The position numbers were made by a program, and so were the translations under genes. A DNA stretch of 6,262 nucleotides, from assembly GCA_030039005.1 (NCBI GenBank), contig JASHQT010000586.1:1-6262 (forward strand), read 5' to 3'. This DNA comes from Bryobacteraceae bacterium (GTDB lineage Bacteria > Acidobacteriota > Terriglobia > Bryobacterales > Bryobacteraceae). The stretch's first letter is position 1, and every line of letters begins with the position of its first letter. This document shows, piece by piece, positions 6,222 to 6,262 of this stretch. The notes under the pieces are model-generated. The model searched no databases, was not told the origin of the DNA, and saw nothing but the letters and a program-made list of their open reading frames with translations.

Positions 6222-6262
6222 AGAGGAAGGTGACAAAACATGCGAGCAGTATGGAGGTATCC
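6222..6262 (+). CDS. Start of a further plus-strand gene, cut by the window end
   Basis: A strong Shine-Dalgarno, AGAGGAAGG at 6222-6230, lies 9 nt before an ATG at 6240-6242. This opens a frame reading MRAVWRY to the window edge, starting 21 bp after the stop codon of the Asp-box gene, so the two are probably co-transcribed. Coding proper begins at 6240; the given span includes the ribosome-binding site. An ATG overlapping the TGA at 6215 is also open to the edge but has no ribosome-binding site. Too little is present to assign a product. Confidence 0.5.

Noticed and set aside
5121..6236. Open frame of 371 codons on the minus strand opposite the Asp-box gene
   Set aside because: It lies antisense to a gene with an unmistakable repeat structure. 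Its translation shows no domain, and long antisense frames are expected in GC-rich coding DNA.
1..6262. Mobile element, CRISPR array, tRNA, toxin-antitoxin or defence system
   Set aside because: Both strands were scanned for terminal repeats, regularly spaced direct repeats, cloverleaf-like patterns and typical protein motifs. Nothing supportable was found.

Overview
The window looks like chromosomal DNA from a GC-rich acidobacterium, probably of the Solibacter/Bryobacter type. The best evidence is the gene at 1731-2630. It has the full signature of TIGR03435, a family known almost only from Acidobacteriota, where it is heavily expanded: an FDVASI-type start, a QMRLMVQSLLADRF-type core, a PVVDRTxLxGRYDFTLEW block and a terminal EKPSEN. 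The ECF sigma factor with its short zinc-finger membrane anti-sigma factor, and the secreted Asp-box (BNR/sortilin-like) repeat protein, are also typical of that phylum.

Layout. Bases 1-178 hold no gene I can support. On the minus strand (read right to left) a compact three-gene unit runs from about 1600 to 179: a small three-helix membrane protein, an ECF sigma-70 factor, and an anti-sigma factor whose start overlaps the sigma stop. Divergent from it is the secreted TIGR03435 protein. That gene converges, with a 3-bp gap, on a 320-residue conserved-looking protein of unknown function (minus strand). The latter is separated by only 25 bp from a divergent two-helix membrane protein with a bacterial PH domain (plus strand). 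A weak terminator-like hairpin with a T7 tract follows. Then comes a large secreted protein with 13 recognisable Asp-boxes, GTG start at 4170. At the right edge a further plus-strand gene probably starts at 6240.

How the parts fit. The sigma/anti-sigma pair is a self-contained signalling unit: a membrane-anchored anti-sigma with an Hx3Cx2C motif should hold the sigma factor until a signal arrives, and the small membrane protein at the head of the unit may take part in sensing. Whether any neighbour is a target cannot be read from the window. The other genes look like single-gene units of the cell envelope or secretome. I found no tRNA, rRNA, CRISPR array, transposon, phage gene or defence system. 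I do not see a clear new multi-gene system. The points most worth a second look are the double-propeller architecture of the Asp-box protein, the leader upstream of it (competing hairpins and an overlapping 16-codon ORF), and the membrane protein placed ahead of the sigma factor.
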